From: Lactarius indigo
Lineage: Eukaryota; Basidiomycota; Agaricomycetes; Russulales; Russulaceae
Direction: 5' to 3'
NCBI GenBank assembly: GCA_025766275.1
Contig: JAFKAC010000139.1
Coordinates: 1-64,000 of the forward strand
Length of the DNA: 64,000 nucleotides
The notes beneath the pieces were generated by a model. The model was not told the DNA's origin. It ran no database searches and saw only the letters and a list, made by a program, of their open reading frames with translations. Positions within the stretch are counted from its first letter, which is position 1, and each line of letters starts with the position of its first letter. This document shows, one piece after another, positions 1 to 9,787 of the stretch. The position numbers were made by a program, and so were the translations under genes.

Positions 1-2
1 CG

Positions 3-1454
3 TCGGCCCCACACATACAGCCCAGTCCTCTGCTAGGTTGTAGCCCAACCACGCAGACGCGTCCTCGTGCCACGTCAGAGGTTGACCAATCTTACACCCC
101 ACTGCACAAAACGAACGGACGTCCTCAAGTTCTAACGCCTCGGGTTCTCCAAGGGCATCAAAACGGATCCCCTCTCGCCGGACGTAGTGTGCCCGCCCAA
201 CGTATCCCCCCGCACCCCCACAACCCACCCGTACCTGGATCCCTTCCTCCACGTCCCGCGTCCTTCACCACTTCTCGTACACACAGCCAACACATCCCGG
301 AAAGTCCTTATCGGACCACGTGGTCAGGAACTTCCCCATATTCGTCGCCGGCACTCAACCCAACCAACCGAGCTATCACCCACTATCCCAGTCTCGGTGG
401 GTACAGTGAGGACGTAGCTGGCCCATCAACAGAATGGATTGAAAGGTCCGAGGCAGGCGGGTCAATGCGACAAAGTCTATACAGCCAGTACAGTAACCCC
501 AGTGTGGCGCGCAGCATATACCTGGAGCAACAGGTCGCACGACGGGAGGAAGAAGCAACGCGACGGCAAGAGGAGGCGAGACTCAAGGCAGAGGATGCGC
601 GGAGACTCGAGATTGCCGCGCGAAACGCCTTTGCGTGGGTGCAGAGCCTCGAGGCGCGCGCAGGGAGAATCCACGACGCGGCTATGCAGGCGGAGGCCAA
701 AGCGCGGCGTCGAGATGCAGAGACATGGGAGAGACAGGCCGAAATACTTCGTCAACAGGCAGAGACGGGCAAGCGAGAGGTTGAGGTGACAAAGCGGGAG
801 ATCGCAGTGGAGCGCGCAGAGCAGGAGGCACGGCGCAAGGCACGCGAGGCGCGTCGGAAGGAGGCAGAGCTTTTACTAAAAGAAGAAGACGTGCAGCGCA
901 AGGAACAGGAAGCACTCCAAATGGAGGAGGACGCACGGCGGATGAAGCTACAGATGAGGTGGAAGGAGGAGCAGCTCAAGCTCGAGAAGGGTCTGCGTGC
1001 GGCAGAGGATCGGATTAGCAACAAAGACGTCGTCGTTTCGGCTTGGGAAAAACTCAAGGGACGAATTAACCGGGACCCCCAGGCCAACAAGCAGAATACG
1101 GCTCGCATTCCCCAGGACAAGGACGAGATCAGTGGCAATGCCATCCGCCTAGGCTCCGGCTTGTCCACCGATGCGAACACCGATCTGGAATCGTCAACGA
1201 GGGCCTATTTCCTGACCCCGCGCTATGTGAGTGTGGAACAAAGACGGACTACGAGCGAAACTAGTGCAATGACTGGTATGGCTCTCACTGTAGAGGGCCA
1301 GGAGGAGCTCAGATCAGTGTCCCACGTGGTGACTAGCGAGTGTGGAACATCTGCTGAAGCCTCTGCAGAATACACTGTCAGGAGCATCAATTCGTACAAG
1401 GAGCGGCTTAATCGAAGCCCAGCGGGGTACTTTCGTCATGTTCCGCTTAAGTAG
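3..1454 (+). CDS. Coiled-coil tandem family protein, copy A1 (5'-partial)
   Basis: No function recognised. The frame is open from base 3 to the TAA at 1452-1454, with no in-frame stop and no convincing start, so the N-terminus lies left of the window. A Pro/Ser-rich N-terminal part is followed by a long charged coiled coil (about 530-1030) rich in Arg, Glu, Ala and Gln. It contains the family blocks LEQQVARREEE, EARAGRIHDAAMQAEA and EQEARRKAREAR. Then come the block SAWEKLKGRI and the C-terminal block SYKERLNRSP...YFRH. The same blocks in the same order occur at 3840-4759 (B1) and 7150-8103 (B2), and in broken form at 5085-5950 (A2). A cytoskeletal or scaffold role is possible, but only because it is a coiled coil. 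Confidence 0.7.
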   Translation, partial: SAPHIQPSPLLGCSPTTQTRPRATSEVDQSYTPLHKTNGRPQVLTPRVLQGHQNGSPLAGRSVPAQRIPPHPHNPPVPGSLPPRPASFTTSRTHSQHIPESPYRTTWSGTSPYSSPALNPTNRAITHYPSLGGYSEDVAGPSTEWIERSEAGGSMRQSLYSQYSNPSVARSIYLEQQVARREEEATRRQEEARLKAEDARRLEIAARNAFAWVQSLEARAGRIHDAAMQAEAKARRRDAETWERQAEILRQQAETGKREVEVTKREIAVERAEQEARRKAREARRKEAELLLKEEDVQRKEQEALQMEEDARRMKLQMRWKEEQLKLEKGLRAAEDRISNKDVVVSAWEKLKGRINRDPQANKQNTARIPQDKDEISGNAIRLGSGLSTDANTDLESSTRAYFLTPRYVSVEQRRTTSETSAMTGMALTVEGQEELRSVSHVVTSECGTSAEASAEYTVRSINSYKERLNRSPAGYFRHVPLK

Positions 1455-2725
1455 TAGTCACTTGCCCTATTTATACGTTAAGCCCAATCTTCATTACTTT
1501 TCGATATGGAACATCGTGCTCTACGAACAACTTCAAGAGCAATTTTGTTGGAGAGTTCCGTCGATCGTGTTCGGGATTCTTGTGATCGGTTTCCCAGTGA
1601 CCTTGGAGTTACAGTCGGCTGGTAGCAACCATAATGTATTTCGATCCTCTCTCCCCCCTTGTTGACTGCTAACTCTGTCATAGTCCCAATCGAGGTCCGA
1701 GTGCTATGTTTATTAATGTTTTTCTCTGAAATATTCTCACTGGCAGGAGACTACTTTCTTCTATGAACGAATCAGTATTACCTTTGGACTGATCTCAGCA
1801 AGGATGCGAAGTGATAAAGATGAAAAGCGTGTACTCGCCAAGACCTTTGGTTTCATCAACCCAGGAAGCCATGGCTCGTTGGAGTCTTCTACGCAACGTT
1901 CCATATTTAGTGGTCCCCTGAAGCACCAGTGAGCAGCCCTATCACGGTGTATTACATCATGAAGTGCCAGTAATGTGGGTCCGTGGCCGGCCCGATTTCC
2001 TTGAACTTGAACGTTGAACACTAACTTACTTGAGGCCTTGAGGCCTTGAGAAGTAACACCGGCGGCACAGCCCAACAAACCGGAAAACCGTCATAGCCTT
2101 CGGACACTGAACCTCGGCTGCCACATGCGTCTTGTTACGTCTGTAGCGATGACATATAAACAACGTTGCATTACACCATGGAGTCGGCGGTTTCCTTGGC
2201 GGTTTCGGTTCATCGGGACGCATATGCTCGACTCGGGTCTTAATCTCCACAGGTGCTACAGAAGACAGTTTTTTCGACCATAGATGCCTTACTTCCGGAG
2301 AATCCCCCGCCTGACTTCGAGTCACTACTTCAGATTGTTGCCGCTCCATGTGCATCAGTATTCAAGTTGGTCGCGCCTTGGACACCCACTGGATCGAGCG
2401 CTTCGCTGAACAGCATCATCAACGGCCTAACTCCCGTCACTCTAATGAACCGGTGCTACGTTTAGCGTTATTTGTTTTTACTGACAGGGAACAGCCGATT
2501 CGGCGTGGATCACAGGGTTGATCAATTGTACATGTTTGCTGTGTCCTGGAACAAACATATAAACTAGAGGGTTATTGAACATATTACATCAACCTTTCTT
2601 CTCAGTCCTTATCTTGATCTCTGCCTACGTTCAGTTGCTTGAAGGTAGGCTTTGACGATTCGCGATATATGTTCATGTGATGACGTACTCACCCTGCCTT
2701 GACGTGGTCGCTATCTTCAAGGTTA
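1455..2725. other. Intergenic spacer, partly duplicated at 6190-6636
   Basis: No gene recognised. The part from about 2330 to 2725 is a diverged copy of about 6190-6636: both carry the string CGGTGCTACGTTTA (2451 and 6342) and then the same AT-rich promoter-like stretch. Both have a possible 5'-UTR intron donor (GTAGGC about 2645, GTGAGC about 6544). The part from 1455 to 2330 shows no coding signal to me. Confidence 0.5.
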
Positions 2726-4759
2726 ATGAGTAATTCAAGCCTAACGCAACATGACTCTACGCGGCCCGGCGCATTTCTTTTCTGGGATCCATATGGCTCA
2801 AAATCATCTTTTCGTCATATGAAACGCGAGACACGCCCTATCCACGATGTCTCCGTTGGGAGTGATATACCTCTTGCAAGGAAAGACCGTACCTATCGGG
2901 CGGTTTCGACTCCTTTGATGCAGAGTCGGGCACAAGCTGGGGTGGGACTACACTCGAAGCGCCCATCCCTGACTACCCCTAACAGGATTCCCTCGAAAAC
3001 GGATCTGACACCTGAATCGTTGCAGAAGCCCCGGATGTATTCCGTACCACGGATACCCATCCGGCGCAGTGCTACCTTTCCGAGGACCCCACGTAACAGG
3101 TATTTGGACCCACAGCGCAATACCGGGTCCCGAAGGGCATATCAATTTCAGAACAGAGACGCCCTCAGAAAGGACGGCGAGGAAACTCAACATATGGAGG
3201 TACGTGAAAGTGGCAGTGGCAGTGTATGTCGAGGTAATTACTAGTTGCTCAAATGAAAATTCTGTTAGGGAACTTTTGCTGGCGAGGAAGGAGGAAGCGA
3301 CGAAGGCGAAGACCTGGACGAAGAGGAAGAGGAAGAAGAAGAAGAAGAAGAAGAAGAAGAAGAAGAAGAAGAAGAAGAAGGCAATGACGACACTGACAGC
3401 GACAATGGAGAGTGCGAAAGTGGCGGGGAGGGTACAGAAGTTCCATCCCAAAACACACAGCCCAGACTCCAGGCAGCCCGAGGACCAATTACTCAGATAA
3501 ATCCTCGCGTTTCCGTGCCAGTGGCACGTGAATCTTACATCCTACGGCGCAAGCTTCCTCAGATTGTTGTACATCCCGCTGGACCTCCTTCCGTCACACA
3601 CAGTCCGCCCACCGAACCTAGTCCTTCACACTCCCACCACACACCTACCTCCGGAACCCATCCTCCACCTCCCATGTCTTCCACTACCACTCGAGTCCGC
3701 CCCCAACGTGTTCCCGAAGGTCCTCACCTCCCCAGCCCTGATGGATCCAAGGGAGACGCAGCTGGCGCGTCTACAGAATGGGGCGAAGGGTCCGAGGCAG
3801 TTGTCGCGGAAAGGCGAAGCCATTACAGCCAGCTGAGTAACTCCAGCGCCGCGCGTAGCATCTTGCTGGAGCAGCAAGTCGCGCGGCGGGAGGAAGAGGC
3901 AGCGCGGCGGGAAGAGGAAGCGAGACTCAAGGAGGAGGACGCCCGGGGACTCGAGACGGCCGCGCGAACGGCCTTCGCATGGGTGCAAGGCCTCGAGGCC
4001 CGTGCAGGGAGAATCCATGATGCGGCTATGCAAGCGGAGGCCCGCGCAAAGCGCATGGATGCGAAGATTTGGGAGAGGGAGGCCGAGGTGCTACGTCGAC
4101 AGGCCGAGACGGTTAGGCGGGAAGTCGGGCTAGCTAAGCGAGAGATCGCGGTTCAGCGCGCCGAGCAGGAGGCACGGCGCAAGGCACGCGAGGCGCGTCT
4201 GAAGGAAGCAGAACTTTTGATGAAAGAAGAAGACGTGCAACGTAAGGAGCAGGATGCACTTCGCTTGGAGGAAGAAGTGCGCCAGAGGAAGACGGTGCTC
4301 GAGGAGAGTGAGGAGAAACTCAAGCGTCGTGCAGCGGAGGACCAGAGGGCCACGAAGGATGTCGTCCCTTCAGCTTGGGAAAGACTCAAGGGCCGGATCA
4401 CTCGGGACCCTCACTTTCGCAAGCAGGACCTGCCTCTCCTCCTCCAATACAGGGACATCGGGTTCGATGACGACAGGATCGGTGTAGGCCTCAGCTCGTC
4501 TTCCGATGCGGATTTAGACCCGGAGACTTCTACGTGGGTATTTGTCCCAATTCCGTGCTCACGCCGGAGGGTGGAACAATGGCGGAGCACGATTAAGACC
4601 GCCCTCGTGGAGGACCAACAATCGTCGTCCCATGTTGTGACCAGCGAGTATACGACACCTTCTGGAACTTCTTCTGCGCAATACACTGTAAAGAGCGTCC
4701 ATTCATACAAGGAACGGATGAATCAGGGCCCAGGCAGCTACTTTCGTCACAAGCGGTAG
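2726..4759 (+). CDS. Coiled-coil tandem family protein, copy B1, with 20-Glu tract
   Basis: Two exons, 2726-3199 and 3269-4759, give 654 residues. The intron (3200-3268) has a GTACGT donor and joins the frames in phase 0. The ATG at 2726 was chosen because the matching ATG is conserved in B2 (6637); an earlier ATG at 2680 is out of frame. Layout: a 158-residue N-terminal region with the block FWDPYGSKSS; an acidic segment opening with 20 Glu in a row (3320-3379, ending in 16 GAA codons); a Pro/Ser/Thr-rich linker; a coiled coil (LEQQVARREEE, EARAGRIHDAAMQAEARA); SAWERLKGRI; and the C-terminal block SYKERMNQGP...YFRHKR. No known domain recognised and function unknown. It is the most complete copy in the window. 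Confidence 0.72.
3320..3379 (+). repeat. Trinucleotide repeat encoding 20 Glu
   Basis: Twenty consecutive Glu codons, the last sixteen pure GAA, sit at the start of exon 2 of copy B1, just after the intron. The tract is absent from B2. Pure triplet runs of this length tend to vary in length between strains. Confidence 0.95.
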
Positions 4760-4799
4760 TCGTGTCGGTGAACACCCCCTCGTGCCGCAAGGTTACAGA

Positions 4800-5084
4800 C
4801 ATGCACCACTCAGACACTCCAACAGTTCACAATTCTCATACAAGTTCAACCGTTACGCTTTCATGCCACTGTCCTACACACTTTCCGTACGCATTGATCC
4901 TTATCTCCCCGACCTCTCTCGTTGAACAACCCCTCTTTTAGCTCTATCTTCTGAGTCTGGTGTCTTGCTTGTCACAGTAGAACCCCCAGTCCCAATTAGG
5001 TCTTTGGACGCTCCACCTGTTATCGGTGGCCCCTCCGAGTCTGGGATGGTCGTCTGAACTAATTTCTCTATCGCGAAGACCTAT
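4800..5084 (+). promoter_or_regulatory. Diverged copy of the F-box gene 5' flank, upstream of A2
   Basis: From about 4850 to 5080 the sequence aligns by eye, with many substitutions and small gaps, to 9545-9785, the 5' flank of the F-box gene at 9788. Matching landmarks: TTCAACC plus a GCTTTCA region, CACTTTCCGTACGC against CACTTTTCGTACGC, CAGCTCT/TAGCTCT followed by GTCTT, CGCTCCACNTNTTATC, and CTCTANCGCNAAG. At about 5085 the similarity stops and A-copy sequence begins, so this looks like a recombination junction. It may still carry promoter elements. Confidence 0.5.
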
Positions 5085-5950
5085 CTCCCACACCCTCACA
5101 ACCCGCCCGCCTCCTCCCTGAAACCTTTCCTCCACGTCCCGCATCCTTCATTACTTCTCGCACTCGCACTCAACACGTCCTAGAAGGTCATTATCGGACC
5201 ACGTGACCAGGAACTTCCACACATTAGTCGCTAGCCCCTTCAATTCAATCAACAGAGCTATCACTCATTACCCCAGTCTCTGTGGATACAGCTAGGGCGT
5301 AGCTGGGACATCGACAGAATGGGATGAGAAGTTCGAAGAGACGAAGTCTATACAGCCAGCAAAGCGATCCCAGTGGCGCGCAGCACATACTTGGGGCAAC
5401 AGGTCGCACGGCGGGAAGAAGAGGCAGCGACGGGAAGAGGAAACGGGACTCGAGATTGCCGCGCGAATGGCTTTCTTGTGGCCCGGGGTACAGAGGCCCT
5501 AAGGCGCACATGAGGTGAATTCACGATGCGGCTATGCAGGCGGAGGCCGAAGGGCGGCGCCGGGACGTAGAGACATGGGAGAGGGAGGCTGAGACGGACA
5601 TGAGGGGTTGTGGTGACGAAGCGGGAGATCACGGTGGAGCGTGCAGAGCAGGATGCTTTCGGGTAGACAGGCAGAACACGACTCGCATTCTCCAGGACAA
5701 TGGCGATTTCGGGCATAAGTTCCAGCTCGTCCACCAATGTGAACACAGATCTGGATTTGTCAACGAGGGTCATCAGGCTCGTCTGAATTCCGCGCCAAAC
5801 CGGTGCGATGATCGGCATGGCCATCACTATAGAGGACTAGGACAAGCTCAGATCGATTTCTCACGTGGCCACCGTGACCAGTGAGTGCGAAACATCTGCT
5901 GAAGCCTCTGCTGAATACACTACAAAGGCCCGGGCGTCGATTCGATCAAG
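5085..5950 (+). pseudogene. Coiled-coil tandem family, copy A2 (decayed)
   Basis: This is a degraded relative of copy A1. It matches A1 from about 215 to 1400: CTTTCCTCCACGTCCCGC, then TTATCGGACCACGTG, then CAGAATGG, then CTATACAGCCAG, then GCGGCTATGCAGGCGGAGGCC, and near the end CATCTGCTGAAGCCTCTGC. The reading frame is broken by stops and indels, large parts of the coiled coil are deleted, and the SYKER C-terminal block is lost. It is shorter than A1 (about 0.87 kb against 1.2 kb for the same span). It resembles A1 more than B1 or B2, which supports duplication of an A-B pair. Confidence 0.75.
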
Positions 5951-6636
5951 GTGTCGCTAGCGTCTGGAGTGTCTTAGAGGTCGTCTCTATTTATTTATTT
6001 TTAAATCTGTACAGACTATTATGCGATGCCCAAGAGCCGTTTTCACATTTTGCAGTACTAGTAGTGGCTTTGGAAGTTTTTGCTAACTGTTTTCGGGAGG
6101 TTGTTGCGAAAATGAGGATATGTTTTAAGATTTGGATGGTTTTGGCGGTTTAAGGTGGTTGTTGACAACAAAAACAAATTTCAGCCAAGGTACGGTTCTG
6201 TAACACTGCAAACTGTTGCACCCGGCCGCTGCATGCCCATTGCCAGTGGCAATGGGCATGCGTCTTGAACACCTACAGCATCGCTTCCGACAATCTCCGA
6301 ACAACATTATTAATGACCTGACACCTGTCACTTCAATGAGGCGGTGCTACGTTTAACGTTACCTGTTTTTATTGGTACCGTAGAGAACAGCTGAATCGGC
6401 GTGGATCACAGGGTTGATTAGCTGTACACGTTTGCTGTGTCTCGGGACGAATACATAAACCACAGGTTCCTTGAACTATATCAACCTTTCTTCCCACCTG
6501 TACAGTCCCCATCTTGGTTTCCCTTCTGCTTTGGTTTCTTGAAGGTGAGCCTTGACGATTCGCAACCTGAATATACGTCTATGTGATGGCGTACTCACCC
6601 TGCCTTGACGTGGCCGCTACATGTGCTTATCACAGG
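5951..6636. other. Spacer between A2 and B2, second copy of the B promoter region
   Basis: No gene recognised. The part 6190-6636 is homologous to about 2330-2725 upstream of B1, and it contains a perfect 31-nt palindrome (6231-6261). The remainder is AT-rich without coding signal. Confidence 0.5.
6231..6261. repeat. Perfect 31-nt inverted repeat (hairpin)
   Basis: Arms of 15 nt, GCATGCCCATTGCCA and its exact reverse complement, flank a single central G. The element lies in the spacer copy upstream of B2. The matching region upstream of B1 (about 2330-2370) does not show the palindrome. It could be a hairpin, a binding site for a dimeric protein, or a trace of DNA rearrangement. Confidence 0.9.
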
Positions 6637-8103
6637 ATGATTACTTCAAGCTTAACGCGACTCTGTGGAAATATTTTCTGGGATCCATATGGCTCAAAAT
6701 CGTCTCTTCATCATATTCTATGCGAAACACACCATATCCACAATGTCTCGGTTGGGGGTGATACCCCTCTTGCGAGGAATCACTACATCTATAGGGTAGT
6801 CTCGACACCTTCAATGCAGGCGCAACCTGGGGTGGGACTGCACTTGGAGTACCCGTCCCTCCGGACAACCCCTGGGAGAATTTCTTCGGAAATGGATCTG
6901 ACACCTGGATCGCCGCAGAAATCCGAGGGCTCTTCCATAGCATGGATACGACCCATTGGTCAAGGTGCCACCTTACCGAAAGCCTCGATCAACCTGTATT
7001 TAGGTCCACCTACCCCTGAGACCCATCATCTACCCCCAGTCTCCGCCGCTACCTCTCGTGTCCCTCCTCAGCGTGTTCTCGAAGGTCCTTACCTCACCCC
7101 TGGTGGATCCATTGGAGACGCGGCTGGAGCGTCTATTGAATGGGGAGAAGGAACCGAGGCAGGCGTCTCGGAGAGAGGAAGTCTATATGGGCAGAGGAGC
7201 AAATCTGGCGCCGCGCGCAGCATCTGGCCGGAGCAGCAAATCGCACGCTGGGAAGAGGACGCGGGACTCAAGGAGGACGCGCGGGGGCTCGAGACGGCTG
7301 CGCGAATGGCCTTCACGTGGGCGCAGAGCCTCGAGACACGCGCAGGGAAAACCCACGATGCGGCTATGCAGGCGGAGGCCCGCGCGAAGCGGATGGACAC
7401 TATGATCTGGGAGGAGGCCGAGATGCTATTTCGGCAGGCCGAGACGGCCAAGCGCAAGCGGGAGGTCAGGGTGGTTAGGCGGGGGATTGCGGTTCACCGT
7501 GCAAAGGAGGTGGGTCGCGAAGAACGTCAGTCACGTCGAAATGAAGCAGAGCCTTCGATGAAAGGAGATGCTGTGCGGAATAAGGGGCAGGAGGCGATTC
7601 GCGTGGGGGAGGAAGTGAAGCGGAGGAAGACGGAGGTCAAACAGAGCGAGGAGAAACCTTCGAAAGGTCGTACCGCGAAGGACCAGGTGGCTACGAAGGG
7701 CGTCGTCGCTTCGGCCTGGGAAAAACTCAAGGGGCGGATCAGTCGGAACCCTCACATTCACAAGCAGAACATATATCGCATTCGCCAGTACAAGAATGAT
7801 GTGTTCGACGACAATGGCACCAGTGTCGTCCCTGGCTCATCTTCCGAAGCAGATATGGATCCGGAAACTTCTACGCCGGCATTTGTCCCAGTTCCATCCT
7901 CACGGAGAGTGGAACACCAACGAAGCACAATTAAGGTCACCCGTGGAAAGAGGCGACAGGAGCTCAGATCAAAATCCCGCGTTGTGGCCAGCGTGCGCAC
8001 GACGTCTTCTGGGATTTCTCTGCAGTACACTGTAAAGAGCGTCCACTCGTACAAGGAGCGGATGAACCGGACCCCAGGCGGTTACTATCGTCACAAACGG
8101 TAG
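6637..8103 (+). CDS. Coiled-coil tandem family protein, copy B2, internally deleted
   Basis: A single open exon of 488 residues from the conserved ATG at 6637; an in-frame ATG at 6586 would add 17 residues. The N-terminal region keeps the B-type block FWDPYGSKSS and aligns with B1 for about 130 residues. It then jumps, in frame, to the part of B1 just before the coiled coil, losing the B1 intron, the 20-Glu tract and most of the Pro/Ser linker. The coiled coil is diverged (LETRAGKTHDAAMQAEARAK), followed by SAWEKLKGRISRNP and SYKERMNRTP...YYRHKR. Function unknown. It is still open, so it may be expressed. Confidence 0.68.
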   Translation: MITSSLTRLCGNIFWDPYGSKSSLHHILCETHHIHNVSVGGDTPLARNHYIYRVVSTPSMQAQPGVGLHLEYPSLRTTPGRISSEMDLTPGSPQKSEGSSIAWIRPIGQGATLPKASINLYLGPPTPETHHLPPVSAATSRVPPQRVLEGPYLTPGGSIGDAAGASIEWGEGTEAGVSERGSLYGQRSKSGAARSIWPEQQIARWEEDAGLKEDARGLETAARMAFTWAQSLETRAGKTHDAAMQAEARAKRMDTMIWEEAEMLFRQAETAKRKREVRVVRRGIAVHRAKEVGREERQSRRNEAEPSMKGDAVRNKGQEAIRVGEEVKRRKTEVKQSEEKPSKGRTAKDQVATKGVVASAWEKLKGRISRNPHIHKQNIYRIRQYKNDVFDDNGTSVVPGSSSEADMDPETSTPAFVPVPSSRRVEHQRSTIKVTRGKRRQELRSKSRVVASVRTTSSGISLQYTVKSVHSYKERMNRTPGGYYRHKR

Positions 8104-8441
8104 TCCCATATGCAAGGTCACAGACGCATGGCCTGTGGTCATCCAACCCAATTAGTCCGTATCATTTAGGGTGCATCCAATCAACAGTTTTTTATTTTGT
8201 TTTGAACCCATTGATATTCCGACCTACTGGCCAGAGATACCCGTAGTAAAACTGCGGTCGAAACGCGCATGTAAGGTACCCCCACTGGTGTTGTCGTAGC
8301 GCTTAGGAAATCATATCAATACCGGGCTTCTTGATTAGGTTGACCCATCTGGTATGCGAAACGCATGTAAGGTAGGATGGACGTTTGTGGCCGCCGAAGG
8401 TTGATATGCGTGTTGGGCTGCTCTGCAGGGAGCTACGAGGC
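8104..8441. other. Intergenic, nothing recognised
   Basis: This is the 3' flank of B2. I see no gene, repeat family or structured element. It begins an interval of about 1.4 kb that has no counterpart between B1 and the F-box-like flank at 4850. Confidence 0.4.
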
Positions 8442-9434
8442 TCAGTTCCCCAACCAGGTGTCTTCAAGAATTTCCTCTAGTCCGCCAAAGTCGGGAGCCC
8501 CCCGGCCCGTGACCAATAGAACTTGAATCGGCCATCCTCGAAAATGAGAAAGACAGTTTAGATCGGGTGCACAGGGTCCTACCCAACGATAGTGAAGAAC
8601 CCACGAGTGTTTCTGTCGATGAGCCCTGCGAGGCCCTGGCCGTACAGCCAGGGGTTGAGGAACTCGGGCCCTGCCCCTCGAAACCAGACAGTCATCCAGC
8701 AGTAAGATAACGCCTGCCATGTTCCATACATTCATGATCGGCTGAGTGCTTGAGGATAAACGACACAGAGAGGTGGGGGAAGGAGGAAGACGAACAGGCG
8801 CCGAGCAGCCCGTGCCAGATGAGAGTTTCGATTCCTCGTGGCAAACAAACTCGAAGTTGAGCGCCTGCGCAGAGATGTCGGGAATGCCACGGCCTAAAGA
8901 GCTGCACAAATTACCAGGTGAGAATAGGTCTGGGCTGGTTACAGCACAGCAAACGCACTTGTACAGGGCATCATAACAGCTGCTCAGACTCTGGAGGAGG
9001 GTGGCAATAGCGCCATCTTGGTACCCAAGGTGCAAGAATCCGCCGCCGGGGGTACTCGCCGTCACTTCAAGACTGTGTATTCGTCGTGCCTCCGACGGAA
9101 GTGACCCCAGGACCTGTGGGAGGGTGATGGGGTCACGGTGAGTAACTTTGTGTACTGCTCTCGAACAAAAAAAAAAAAAACCCCCACGTACAGGATGCGG
9201 GGAAGATGGGGTGGGAATGGACGTTTCCTTGCCGTCCCCATCGCCGACGAGGATATTGACGCCACGCACTGAAACAGGTGACAGGACATGCTGATTTGTG
9301 CAATACGACGTGCTGCTCGTCCGCGGGGTGTCATGTTGCGCCAGCAAGTAACTGATCCAGTTGAGGGTCGTATCATCCACGTAGAGCGTGTGGTTCGTAG
9401 ATGATCGGGGTTGCAATGGGACAGCATCACACAT
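8442..9434 (-). pseudogene. Decayed ORF, possibly an F-box/LRR-like relic
   Basis: The minus strand is open for about 330 codons, but it reads through a homopolymer (four Phe from the A run near 9166-9179) and has no convincing domain. Parts resemble the leucine-rich tails of basidiomycete F-box proteins, for example ARRIHSLEVTA and NCLSHFRGWPIQVLLVTG. A neighbouring frame (8692-8907) continues the resemblance better in the middle, as expected after frameshifts. This reading is weak; it may be a chance open frame. It lies in a segment apparently inserted between B2 and the F-box gene promoter. Confidence 0.3.
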
Positions 9435-9787
9435 GGGTACATGGGTTTGGCGCGTGGACCAGAAAAGGCAGGAGCACGAATCACGGCAGACGCGCCCACG
9501 TGCAAAGTAGAGAGACGCGCAAAACTCGAACGGTCTTCATAAGTTGTATTAAATTCAACCAACGCGCTTTCACGTCATATGCACTTTTCGTACGCGTTCA
9601 ATCTTGATCTCCTGGATTCTCTCATTTGAATCTCCTTCAGCTCTTTGTCTTCCACCTGGCTCGTAACCGTAGATCCTCCGCACACATCCCAACCGAAACG
9701 TCGAGTGCTCCACATTATCTGTGATCTTTCGTGAACGGCCGTCTTAACCAGAATCTCTACCGCAAAGTCCTACAATCCAGGAGTAGG
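9435..9787 (+). promoter_or_regulatory. 5' flank of the F-box gene, duplicated near 4850-5080
   Basis: This sequence precedes the F-box ORF at 9788. From about 9545 to 9785 it is a diverged copy of 4850-5080. The pyrimidine-rich stretch and CTCTACCGCAAAG just before the ATG are shared. I infer promoter plus 5'-UTR from position. Confidence 0.5.

Noticed and set aside
3249..3488. Minus-strand frames with Leu, Ser or Phe runs
   Set aside because: They are readings of the GAA repeat of copy B1 from the opposite strand.
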